From Vigna angularis (taxonomy: Eukaryota; Streptophyta; Magnoliopsida; Fabales; Fabaceae): a stretch of 64,000 bases of DNA. The translations under genes and the position numbers were made by a program. Under the pieces are notes generated by a model, which saw nothing but the letters and a program-made list of their open reading frames with translations, was not told where the DNA came from and ran no database searches. Below are positions 46,049 to 57,045 of the stretch, in pieces; within the stretch, counting starts at the first letter, position 1, and each line of letters opens with the position of its first letter. The DNA lies in the NCBI RefSeq assembly GCF_016808095.1, contig NC_068978.1, forward strand, positions 27,353,306 to 27,417,305, given 5' to 3'.

Positions 46049-47960
46049 TGATAATGCTAAATTTTACCATATTTTAAGCATCATTTTAGTGGCAAAATCA
46101 ACCCCTTTCTAACTTATAACTTGTTAAATCCTCTTCTTTTGTCTTGTTTTCTATATATTTGTGTTTTTGGCTACTTTGATGTACTTTCATCAATAATCCC
46201 TTATTTTGTAGCTAAAAATGAGCTTGGAAGACTCTCCAACAAACGATAGAACTGGACCAAGAAATTAGCACGCAGAAATGCCATCAGCAGCTAAGAGCAC
46301 ACTCGGCCAGGAGCTCATGGAGGACGTTCGTCCAGACAAGACTAGGACGCTCGTCCAAAAGCCAGGCAGAGAGGACGCTCGTCCAAGTAGCTGAGAGGGA
46401 CGCTCGTTCCAGCCAGGCAAAAGAGGACGCTCGTCCAGGAGCTGATGAGGACGTTCGTCCAGAGAGTTAAGAGGACGCTCGTCCAGAGTGGAAGAGCGGA
46501 CGCTCGTCCAAGGCGAAGAAAAGGACGCTCGTCCAAAGTGGAAGAACGAGCGGACGCTCGTCCAGAAGGAAGAAATGGGCGCTCGTTCAAGCTAGCAGAG
46601 AGGACGTTCGTCCCAGGCAGAAGTGGACGCTCGTCCAGCCAGACAGGCAGAGGACGCTCGTCCAGCCAGGCAGGACGCTCGTCCAGGGAAGAGAGCAGTG
46701 GACGTTCGTCCAGCTACCAGAAGTGGACGTTCGTCCAGCTAGAGAGGACGCTCGTCCTGTGGACGTACGATTGGACGCTCGTCCAGCGAGCTAACAAGAG
46801 GACGCTCGTCCAAGTTAAGAAGACGCTCGTCCAGGACGTTCGTCCACTTTCAGCTTCCAGAGAGTTTCACGCCCGGGCGTGAGAAATGGGGCGCCCGGGC
46901 GTGACTTTCCAGTGAGTCTCGCGCCCGGGCGCGACTGACAGAGGGCGCCGGGCGCGATTTTTCTGATGTGGCAGACCAGTCTATTTAACCCCAAAACACG
47001 AAGGGGAATGGGTCTTTGGTCATTTGGAGGCGCGATTTCACTGAGAGGAGAGCTTGGAGGGCTGCTAGGGTTCGTAGGAACACTCCCTTCTTCCTCTTGG
47101 GTTCTCCTTCTTCTTCCATCTTCCATGTTGTAAGCTTTAGGGTTCTCCATGGAAATGGAGAACCAAACCCATCTTGTTGGGATTATTTGTAGCCTTTGAA
47201 TTCTTGTGTAATTGTTGAATGATTTGATTATATATATGCCTTTTCTATCAATTGCTAGTATTCTTGTTTCCAATCTTAAAGCTTGCATGTAATGGGAACG
47301 TTCATGGCTTGATTTTGGGGTTTTATGGATTATGGGAACGTAAGATGAAACCCGGAACTGAAATAGGAGTCCTTGTGGGTCATTGATTCTAGGAATGGAA
47401 GATGATTCACATGTTGTCTTAGATCCCAGCTCTTTAATGCGGGTTTTGCTTGTTAGATTGCCAAGGAATTGGGGTTTGATAAGGAAAACCTAGGCTCTTT
47501 CATCTAAGGAATTAGGGCTAGAGTGCTTTAGTGGATTGACTTTAGTAAATTGATAGAGAGGAGACGAAATTGGTCATACACAAGAGTGCATTGGTGAAAA
47601 CTAACCTTAGCAATGTCATTTCATACCATTTCTAGTCTTTTCCATTTTCAAGTGCCTTCAATACCAAAGTCCAACCTTGTAATTATGTATGAATTTACAT
47701 TTCTGCACGTGTTCTGTATATTGATGTTATGTTATTGAGTCTATATGAGTTGTTAATCGCACAATTCTCTAGTATTACGAGTCTCTTGGGAAAACGATAC
47801 CCGGTCTTACTGGTTTATTACTTGAACGATTCGGTGCACTTGCCGAAATCGAGCCCAACAAGTATTTTTTGAGCTAACAAGTTTTTAGCGTCGTTGCTAA
47901 GGATTTGGGGATTGAACCCGAGTCCTAGCAACGGCTAACAAGTTAAATTGGGCATCATCA
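46049..47960 (+). mobile_element. LTR-type element, second copy of the 6710-8562 family
   Basis: Ends TGATAATGC and GCATCATCA, 1,912 bp, sense orientation. It shares throughout the layout of the copy at 6710-8562: GGACG array, cacgcccgggcgtg palindromes (46869-46960), tctatttaaccccaaaacac, and the 3' hairpin region. The empty site is known from the 5' LTR at 59327-59340 (cccgaccatacaca): only CAT is duplicated here, not five bases. Confidence 0.9.
46322..46845. repeat. GGACGYTCGTCC word array C
   Basis: Over 20 copies of GGACGCTCGTCC or GGACGTTCGTCC, the reverse complement of array B, as expected from the opposite element orientation. Spacers vary in length and sequence. Confidence 0.92.
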
Positions 47961-48490
47961 CATACACAAGGTTAGTCCGTTACCGCGAAATAGACCTCCA
48001 GTGATAGCGCCTATCCTGGGACCTCCCTCTACTCCCACCACACGCGTCGATCCTCTCTAAGTGAGAATGAAAGACCGTTGGAGTGTAGGGATAACCCCCC
48101 ATATGGAAGCCTCTTACATACATTCCATACACTAACCGATCCCACCGAGAGATCTTAATTTCCGATTCAATCCCACCATTTTAAATCTCATTATATTTCT
48201 TTTGGAACCATGTACATCATAACCCACTTATAATCATACCCTTTCAACCAATCTCGATTACATGAACATGTATTCATATATTGCAACCGAAATATTTAAA
48301 TACCATAACTTACTCTTACTTTTAACCTCAATTATGATTAATCAGATACCACCATATTATCCCAACAATTCCAACATATTTCATACATTCACATAATTCA
48401 TGTCATAGATAATATTCCAAACATTGGTACACATAATTCAATCCAAAAGCAAAGGAACTTAAAATTCAACATATTTGTAAAATACTATTT

Positions 48491-49129
48491 GGACGAGTAC
48501 TATTCAATGGACACTATTGGACGAACGTTCACTCAATGTTTTAAGGACGAACGCTCACTTCTATATCCAGGACGAACGCTCAAATCAATGTGTTAAGGAC
48601 GAACGCTCCACTATTTGGACGAACGCTCAACATGTAACCGAACGCTCAACAATTTGGACGAACGCTCCACTATTTGGACGAACGCTCAACATGTAACCGA
48701 ACGCTCAACAATTTGGACGAACGCTTAGCTAGTTGGACGAACGCTCCACTATTTGGACGAACGCTCAACATGTAACTTAAGGACGAATGCTCACTAGGAC
48801 GAACGCTCACTGGGAAGGATGAACGCTCACTTGCGAACGCTCACTAGGACGAGCCCTCACTGGGAAGGACGAACGCTCACTGGCGAACGCTCACTGGGGC
48901 GAGCGCTTACTGGGAAGGACGAACGCTCACTGCCGAACGCTCACTGTTTGGACGAGCGTCCTATACTAAGACGAACGAACGCGGACGTTCGTTCAGAAAC
49001 GAACGCTCGATAGTTGGGACGAACGTTAGGCCGACCGAGCACTGTTGGGACGAACTTTAGCTATTTTGGACGATCGTTCAGAAAATACCGAACGCTCAGA
49101 AATTTGTCGAGCCATTTGGACGAGCGTCC
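48491..49129. repeat. GGACGAACGCTC word array D in the chromovirus LTR
   Basis: Dozens of copies of (ggac)gaacgctcac, with occasional exact GGACGAGCGTCC words (48951-48962 region and 49118-49129). It belongs to the chromovirus LTR itself, not to the nested element. Confidence 0.9.
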
Positions 49130-49664
49130 AATTTAGCTCATCAAATTGGGCAAACGCGCGATTCTGCAGAATTCTGCAGAATCGCAGAGAAACCCAGAAA
49201 CCAGAAAAAAACTTCATTTTTCAACCCAAAAATGCCCAGATTTGCTTCAAAGACAGTCAAATTCAATAATCAAACGAACAAAATCTAACTCCCCTTACCT
49301 CTTGAAGACTTCCTTTGCTAAATCTTTAAATCTATCCCCCTCAAAGCTTGCAGCACCAAGCAACTCCAGCAACTCTCAACTTCATCTCCTTTACCAATTT
49401 TTGCAGCAAGGCAGCAAGGATTCTTTCCTATTTCAGAACCCAGTACCTCCTTTTATCTTCTAAGTTTGCATCTTGTTGAATGTGCCAACCTGAGAGGGGA
49501 ATCACAGACGTCTTTGCTCCCCACTTCCAAATAAAACCAAGTCCCGTGACTTCCCAATTTCTTCCCCCAATTTCCAAATAAAACCAAAACCTATCCCTCC
49601 CTAAGGCAGCTAACGTTTCCCCCACTCCTTTAAAAAATAATAAAATAAATACTAGGTCCTTACA

Positions 49665-49770
49665 TTCTCCCCAACACAAAAATTTTCGTCCTCGAAAATT
49701 ACGTTTACCAACACAAGTTGAGATACGTCTCTCTCATCTTGTCCTCTAACTCTTAGGTAGAGTTGCCATC
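49665..49770 (-). pseudogene. Chromovirus pol C-terminal remnant
   Basis: On the minus strand, directly before the 3' LTR, the frame reads ELEDKMRETYLNLC, the usual last residues of chromovirus integrase, then degenerate coding for the tail with cgaggacgaaaatttttgtg and ggggagaatg. A stop replaces the Trp that normally precedes ELED. Nothing further upstream of pol is recognisable. Confidence 0.7.
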
Positions 49771-50060
49771 CCACAACTCATATAACAGACTTATCCGGAC
49801 AGTTCCCACCGCTCAAAGAGCTTATCAGGACAACTCCCACCACATACCAAGAGACAATTCTATGCCAACATACATATCACATCTCACACCAAAATCAGGT
49901 CACACTTACTCACATAGCAAGGGATCCTCTCTAATTGAATGTTTCATACTCCCAAAATTTGGCAAAAAAACGCATACTACAAATTTATTTTTTTTAACCG
50001 ATACTATTGAAGGTTCCGGTACGCATGATCGGAACTGTGGGCACAGTGAGGTTCCTTGGC

Positions 50061-50067
50061 TATAAAA
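50061..50067 (+). promoter_or_regulatory. TATA box of the WOX-like gene
   Basis: TATAAAA in ccttggctataaaacgaggt, followed after about 30 bp by the leader with repeated gagatctga words (50107-50215). Confidence 0.6.
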
Positions 50068-50826
50068 CGAGGTGCTAGCCGCGTTGGGCGACACTTCGAA
50101 ACGTTGAGATCTGAGAGCATCTGAGAGAGAGATCTGAGCACTGAGAGTTCTGAGTGTGGGAGCTTGTGAGATCTGAACCCCTGAGTGTTGGAGATCGGAG
50201 ATCTTGAACGCGAGATCGGGAGCCCTTTCTAGCCAAACTTCAATCTTCCCGTTCCAAGGTTTTGCTCCGCCTCGAGTAAGTACTTTTGTTCTCTTATTTC
50301 TTTCCTTCTTTTACTCAGCTTCTCCTTCTTCTTTACTTCTTCCTTCTTCTCTTTCCTTTCTCTTCCTTGCTTCCTTTCACACACTATTTCTTTTCTGAGC
50401 TTTTATTACTCGCACTTACATTCTGCTTTCTTCTTTACTTTCCGCTTGTTATTTTCACTTCTGCTCCTGCATTTACTTTCTTCTTCTTTTATTTCCTTTT
50501 TATTAACTAAAATCTAAGAACACACTGCCTTAACAAAGATAAGGGGTACCCCATAAAAACAGAAAACTTAAAAAGAGGAATTTTATTTGTATGAACCGAA
50601 CATGGACAATAATGGACCAAGACAAAAGGACATAGATCCGTTTAGTAACCTTTGCGAGGACCGTGAAACAGACCAGAGACTAGACACCAAACAACAAAGA
50701 CTGCCCGGACAAAAAGAACCTAAGAAGAGAACGAAAACAAAATAAAAAAAACACAGAATATTTTTGTTTTGTTCTTTTTATTTTATTTCACTATTTTTAT
50801 GCTTTAGAAATACTCTGAGAAGGAGG

Positions 50827-51072
50827 ATGAGTGAGATGGAGATGGAGAGGTACACCAGTCAGCGGTGGAAACCTACTGATGATCAGGTCAAAATGATGAC
50901 CAATATCTTCAACTACGGGGTCACACATCCCAGCAGAGCCCAAGTCGTCGAGATTGCATCTCGACTCAGGGCTTTCGGAGAAGTCAGTGAATATAATGTA
51001 CACTGCTGGTTCAACAATCATGGTAACCGGGTCAGGCGCTGGCAAGCGGAATTAGACCCTACTAGCACCTAA
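50827..51072 (+). CDS. WUSCHEL-type homeodomain exon (81 codons)
   Basis: From ATG at 50827 the product is MSEMEMERYTSQRW... with the WOX-specific homeodomain spacing: RWKPTDDQVKMM (helix 1), THPSRAQVVEIASRLRAFG (helix 2 region) and NVHCWFNNHGNRVRRW (helix 3). It keeps the core Trp-Phe and the DNA-contacting Asn of WF-N-N-H, and the ARLRxFG motif typical of this class as SRLRAFG. It differs from canonical NVFYWFQNHKARxRQ at the Gln (now Asn) and at Lys-Ala (now Gly-Asn), so DNA specificity may be altered. Canonical WOX proteins are 150-350 residues. Here the frame stops after DPTST; see the gene-level entry for exon 3. Confidence 0.8.
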   Translation: MSEMEMERYTSQRWKPTDDQVKMMTNIFNYGVTHPSRAQVVEIASRLRAFGEVSEYNVHCWFNNHGNRVRRWQAELDPTST

Positions 51073-53089
51073 TTTTCTCAGCTGCCGCTGTCACTACAAA
51101 AAAGAAGGGCATTACCGAAGGCCAGAAGCCCTCGGAAACAGCCCAAAACCGTCGGTAAAAGGTAATTACCGAAGGCTTATCGACGGCCAAAGAGCCCTCG
51201 GTAAATCCCTTGTCGCTAACATTTACCGAGGGCTTTCACCCTTCGGTAATTACCGAGGGCCAAAAGCCTTCGGTAATTACCGAGGGCCAAAAGCCTTCGG
51301 TAATTACCGAGGGTCAAAAGCCTTCGGTAATTACCGAGGGCCAAAAGCCTTCGGTAATTTCCGAAGGGCCAAAAAAAAAACAGGGCGCTGGCTGCTGCAG
51401 AATGTGATGCTCTTCCCACATGGTCAAATAGCCAAGGATTTTTATGCAGAATATACCATCAAAACAACCAGATTTTTATGCAGGTTATACAGCAAAATAG
51501 TAAGCTATTTTTTTAGAATTTTACACCAAAACAGCAAAGAATTTATGCAGAATTTACAGCAATGCAGAATTTTACAGCAATACAACAATACAGCAATACA
51601 GCAATGCAGCAATGCAGCAATGTAGCAATGCAGAATTTTATCATCATTTTAAAGATATTTAAACACTCAAACAGTTTGAAAACAGATTGTAATGTGAATT
51701 CACTGGTTCACTTCCATTTTAAAGCCAATTTTGATGGTTTAAGACATGATTCTACATATAGGAATAAAAATGATCATTTCAACAGTGCACACAACTTTAA
51801 AATGGAAAAATAAACTTGCTCAAACATTGTATATGCACAAACACAGCAAGATTCAACAAATCATAGTTACTATAGACAAATATGTATGAAAATGTCACCA
51901 AAACTGCATCAGAATTTTGTTGTGTCTTAGGCCATTTAAAATCTCCTAGCTAAGATTTTGTACCTAGATCTGGTGAATTAGGACTTCCTTTAGCTTTGTT
52001 TATGCTGTACAATTTGATTCTAGTGTGTGTTTTCAATTCTAGTGCTAATTTTGGGTTTAAAATGATGCATAATTGGCTATAGCAAGTGTGATTTGAAGCA
52101 TCTGGTTGTTTCTGTCCATTGTGAATGTTTGAACAAGTTTATTTTACCATTTCAAACCTGTGTGCACTGTTAATTTCGTCAAATTTGAGCCTACATGCAA
52201 AATCACTTCCTAAACCATCAATTTTGCTTAAATTTAGAAGTGAATTAGTGATTTTTGAGTGTAGTGTGATTCCTTGTTGTTTCAATGTTTAAACACCTTT
52301 AAATTGATGATATAAAGTTGCTTGAATCATCACTTGAGCTTTAGAAACACTGCCACTCATTTTTGGATTTGAAAGCACACTTTTAAAACCATTTTTCTGG
52401 TGCAGTTTTCATTTTTAGTGTGTTTAATTTTTTACATTCTTTAAATTTCAATTATGGGTTGGAAAGAGCTGGTTACATGTTTGAAAATGGAATTATATGA
52501 TCAAAAAAGTATAATCCAATCATAAAAATCATTTGAAAACCAAGCAATCCAGTTTTGAACCCCAAAAACCGAAAATCACAAAATCTGCACTTCTTTGGAG
52601 ACTTTCATCAAACAGTTGCATTTTTATCAAACACCTTACTGCACTACTTTTGGCTCTTCGTGTTTTACTTTTCTTGCGTGCTTAATCTGATCTAGTGCCT
52701 CTCCTAGGTTCCTTTTGTGTCCCTCTATTGATTCAAGGCTTAAAATCATTTGAAATCCACTTGTTTGGCCTTCAAATTGTGCTACAAAGTCTGTTACTTG
52801 AAATTAAAATCTAGTGCAGTGCAGATTTTTGCTGTGACTGGTTTAGTGTGTGGTGGGGTGTTGTGACGTTTTGGTGAGGCGTCCAAGGTCCAGAATTCTT
52901 GGTCCAAGGGGGTAGCATACTAGGTAATGGAAGGGTTGCTGAATTGGACAAAGAAGTAGCTCTAAAAGTAGCAATTTGGCTTGATTTTCAACAGCATTTC
53001 ACCAACTTGGAACCACTTTTTTAGGTTCTAACAACTCAAACTTTGAGTTTTACCTAATCCTTTGCTTTTGACTAGTTTCTTAGGTTCAT

Positions 53090-54780
53090 TTCACTACTTT
53101 ATACTTGTTAGGATGTTGACTATATTAGGTGAATTGACAATTTCTCACCTTATAAGTACACTTTTTATAATCTAAATACTCAAACTTTGAGTTTTAGGTT
53201 ATTCTTTGCTTTTCACCAATTCAACAACTTTGTTTGGTGAATTGAAACTTGTTAGAACTTAAATTTAACTCAAAACCAAACTGCTACTCAAAATCACCTT
53301 TCTACTTCCCAAAATTGACTCAAAATTGGTGGTTTTGAAAGTGATTTTGTGCCTAAGCCATTCTAACACTTTGCTAATCATTTTAACAGTTTTAAGTCAT
53401 CAAAATACACTTATTTGAACTCTAATTATGCATAAAATAGAAATGCAACTCAGATTCACTTTGCAAGTTCCAAAAATGGCTCAAATATGATGGTTTGACA
53501 TACTAAATTGCATATAGGTCATTCTAACTTCATATCAATGGTTCTAACAGCTTTAATACATCAATTTGGACTTGTTTAAACTTCCAAATATCACAAAATC
53601 ACAGCAGAACGAAAATTGACCTGTAATGACTAAATTAGGTACTTTTTACTACATTTTTTAAGGTTTTAAGTAGTGTCATTTTGAGTTTTAGGGAATTTTT
53701 TGCTTATGACCACTTTCCTACCATCATTTCACTACTTTAGACTTGTTAGGATGTTAACATTACTTAAAATTACTCTACTTTTGGTGAATTGGCAATTTGT
53801 CACCTTTTAAGTGAACTTTTTAGGTTGAAACTACTCAAACTTTGAGTTTTAGGTACTTGTTTGCTTTTGAGTAGTTTCCTATCTTCACTTGACTAATTTA
53901 GACTTATTAGGATATTAACATTAGTTAAAATTAGTCTACTTTAGGTGAATTGCAAATTTCTCACCTTTTTAGTAGACTTTTTTAGGTTCTAACTACCCAA
54001 AATTTCAGTTTTAGGTACTTGTTTGCTTTTGAGTAGTTTCCTAGTGTCATTTCATTACTTTAGACTTGTTAGAATATTAACATTAGTTATTCTTAGTCTA
54101 CTCTAGGTGAATTGCCATTTTCTCACCCTTTTAGTACACTTTTTTGGGTTCTAACTACTCAAACTTTGAGTTTTAGGTAGTTTATTGCTTTTGAGTATTT
54201 TCCTAGCTTCATTTCACAACTTTATACTTGTTAGGATGTGTAGAATACACATTCTTAGGTTACCATAGGTGAATTCCTAATTTCTCACCTTTTTAGTACA
54301 CTTTTTTAGGTTTTAAGTACCCAAATTTTGATATTTAGCTACTTCATACAATTTGACATCTTTCTTAGCTTCATTTAAGTTCTTTAAACTTGTTAGACTG
54401 AGAACATTACACATTGTTAGGTTAGTTTAGGTCAATTTCGAAATTGTCACCTATTTACAATACTTTTTAGGTTTTAAGTACTTTAATTTTGAGATTTGTG
54501 TACTACTTTGAAATTGACATGTTTCTTAGTTTCATTTAAGTACTTTAAAGTTGTTAGGATATGAAGATTGTACATTCTTAGGTTACTTTAGGTGAATTCC
54601 CATTTTTTCACCTATTTAGTACACTTTTTAGGTTTTAAGTAGCCAAATTTTGATATTTAGCTACTTGATACAATTTGACATCTTTCTTAGCTTCATTTGA
54701 CTACTTTACTCTTGTAAGGATAAGAACATTGCACATTCTTAGGTTACTTTAGTGCAATTTGCAACTTTTGACCTTTCTAG
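53090..54780 (-). repeat. Degenerate tandem repeat, period about 160 bp
   Basis: Each unit contains acttgttaggat, an aacatta / cacattctt segment, taggtgaatt, ttctcacctttttagtacac, ttttttaggttctaa and actcaaactttgagttttag. The acttgttagga word starts at about 53106, 53734, 53912, 54064, 54225, 54386, 54549 and 54711. The same unit occurs once, reverse-complemented, near 11700-11830. Confidence 0.85.
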
Positions 54781-55827
54781 TGCATCTTTCCGATTTTCAT
54801 AAGCAGATTTTGATTTCTTTCCTATTTTCATTAGTTACCATAGTTTTCAATAGTCTTGTACCATTTAAAACATGTTTAGATAGTTACATTACAACTTCAT
54901 TTGTTAGTTTAGAGAATTTTTCATGATTTGAGATTTCTAGCATAGTTTTAGGTTCTCAATAGTCAATTTTTGAGTTTTTGTAGAGAGGTAGGTTTTAGGT
55001 TATTTCTTAACTTGCTTTTATCATTTAAAACTTGTTTACAAAGCTGCAGTGCACTGCAATTAGTGTAGTCCTCATTTCTATACTAGTTTGAGTGTACTTT
55101 TAGGCTTTCTTTAGTGAGTTTTAGAATCTCTTAGAATTAATGACTTTTGAAGTGCTCTTAGTTTTCTTTAGACATTTAAGACTTTATTAGGAAGTTTCTT
55201 TACAAGTTTGTTTCTGTTTTAGTTTAGTTCTTACTTTTACCTTGTTTAGCCTAGTTTTATAGTGCTTTGGTAGGTTTTGAGTATTGAATTCTTGAAGATT
55301 ATAATTTTTAAGTTGATTTATAGCTTTCTTTAGTCATTCAAAATTTTTTTAAATGGATTTTACCTCTGTTTTCTTACACTTTATATGTATGCATCAAACT
55401 AATTTTGGCCAATTCAAACCTGTTTGGGTGTTAAATTATTCGTGAATTATACATACATAGAAGTGGAGTTGGATAACTACATTAATAGTTATTTTAACTT
55501 GGGCTTGAATTCAAAACAGAGGGTCAGAAACTATTTAAGGTTCCACGTTTGTATGACTAAGTAATTTTCTGAACACAATTCTAGTCTACAAGCTCCCATA
55601 ACCTAATTAAACCTTTAAGTTCACTTTAGACCCAACCAATCATTATAACCCAACAGAGCATACTCTAATTTTCCAGTATGTTAAAGAGTATGAAAGTGTT
55701 ACAAGGCATAAGCTATGGTGTGTAGTACCTATGTCCTTGGCAGCATAAACCATCCACATCCTAACCAATTAATAGAATTAGTGTGAGGATTGGAATGAAT
55801 GAAAAGGGCATTCATTTTGGTAATTAG

Positions 55828-56316
55828 ATGTGCATATGGAACAGAGCAATTGGAGAAGTGGTTGTTGAAAGATGGGTTTCAAGAGATGGTGAAAGGGAGA
55901 GGGATTCTAATAAAGAGTTGAGGGCCACAAGTGTTGATATATGCACAAGTTTAGGAGCTCAAATCTATTGTGCACTTAGGATAACAACATCACACTCAAC
56001 CAAATACAGTGGCAAGAGTTCATACAATAAAGACATGTCCTTAAACATAAATGATATACCTGGAAATGATGAAATCTTGGACACTTCACTTCAACTGCAG
56101 CCCTTCAACAACTGTGCCTCAACCCCTAATCGAAACCACAAAACCAGAATATACATTACCACTGAACAACAACTTCAATGCAATGCAATGATATTCAAAA
56201 CGAAAATGTGTCAACACAGTTTGAACTTACCTCCTCACGTAGCGACAACGATCTCGTCACGCACCCCTTCGATTGGCGGCGTCGCGATAGTGCAAACCCT
56301 ACTCAGGCCGCCATAG
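55828..56316 (+). other. Unrecognised 162-codon frame inside the CACTA element
   Basis: The frame (WVSRDGERERDSNKELRAT, IYCALRITTSHSTKYSGKSS, NINDIPGNDEILDTSLQLQP) has mixed composition, no motif I know, and no clear promoter. It overlaps the start of the subterminal region. It may be captured host DNA (an intron or UTR) rather than a gene. Confidence 0.25.
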
Positions 56317-57045
56317 CACCCTCCTCAAGCTGCCACACCACCGTCACGAAACCCCTTCCAGCGACAATGTAAACCCTCACCTCACCAACCAACTTCCTTA
56401 GGGTCAATTTCCTTCAACGATTGAGGAGTGGATGAAATCACAAAAGGGAGAATGTCGTAAAGGCTAGGGGGAAGTGCGAAAAAATGGCCACCGTTGACCG
56501 AGAGAGGGAGATTAGGGTCGAGAGAGGTTTTTGGGGGAGATGGTTTCACAAAGATTGCGAGAATGGAAAAGCGAAATCCAAATTCTAATTTCACTAAATT
56601 GCGGGAATGGGAGAATGGCATATTCCTTCGGACTGTCACTACCCCCATTACCGAAGGGTAAAAGCCTTCGCTAATCCTTCGGTAAACGAAATTTATCGAA
56701 GGACATAAGACCGTCGGTATTATTCCTTCGCTAATAAACATCTTTCTTGTAGTGTGTACATGTATGGTAAGAACCCTAATTACCACTATTTTTATTTTTA
56801 TTTATTTCATTTTATTCTTCCCCTTCTATTATTGACACAAATTTTTTTTTTTTTTTGAAGAAAATGGCTGGGTAATTATGAGGGCGCCGAGGCTGCTGGA
56901 TTTGTTCCCCGTTCCGATCATCATCGACGATGACAGGGACGAACGACAAATCCCTCCACCCATGCTTCTCACATTCCGAACCAGAGCTCCCTCGACGGAG
57001 CTCTCCCTTAGACCACCACAACCCGCTCGAGAATTTTTTCGTTAA

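Larger units (their letters stand above)
45392..49664 (-). mobile_element. Chromovirus 3' LTR (about 2.36 kb without its insert)
   Basis: Bounded by tgtaacatccc at the left and ggtccttaca at the right. Interrupted at 46049-47960. Its distal half contains the GGACGAACGCTC array. Confidence 0.88.
51092..56754 (-). mobile_element. CACTA DNA transposon, family 1, third copy
   Basis: Ends CACTACAAAAAAGAAGGGC (left) and ...tctttcttgtagtg (right), perfect 3-bp duplication TGT (51089-51091, 56755-56757). Orientation is opposite to the copy at 9228. Subterminal words taattaccgagggcc / aagccttcggtaatt fill 51110-51365. The interior has modules shared with 9228-13009 and a tandem repeat (53090-54780). 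A 162-codon frame (55828-56316) is present but unrecognised. No transposase. Confidence 0.93.
50061..57045 (+). pseudogene. WUSCHEL-type homeobox (WOX-like) gene inside the retrotransposon, interrupted
   Basis: Model: TATA 50061; non-coding exon 1 to 50275 (donor ga|gtaagtac); intron; exon 2 from 50808 (acceptor gctttag) to 56766 with a CACTA insert at 51092-56754; donor atg|gtaaga at 56767; intron; exon 3 from 56861 (acceptor tttgaag) to TAA 57043-57045. Exon 2 encodes the homeodomain. Exon 3 encodes APRLLDLFPVPIIIDDD, a WUS-box-like LxLFPxx motif, and TELSLRPP near the end, an EAR-like repression motif. Across the splice the frame is continuous (…YMYENGWVIMRAP). One in-frame TAA (51070-51072), just after the homeodomain, and the CACTA insertion break it. 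WOX proteins are stem-cell transcription factors. The gene runs antisense to the retroelement. Confidence 0.72.

Noticed and set aside
46049..47960. Helitron, because of a hairpin near the 3' end
   Set aside because: Ends are TG...CA rather than TC...CTRR, and the sister copy has a 5-bp target duplication; Helitrons make none.
48491..49129. CRISPR-like regular array
   Set aside because: The repeated word is short and near-palindromic, spacers are irregular and themselves similar, the host is a plant, and there are no cas genes.
50204..50510. Short frames in the first intron of the WOX-like gene
   Set aside because: They cross the donor site and consist of pyrimidine-tract translation (Ser, Phe, Leu).
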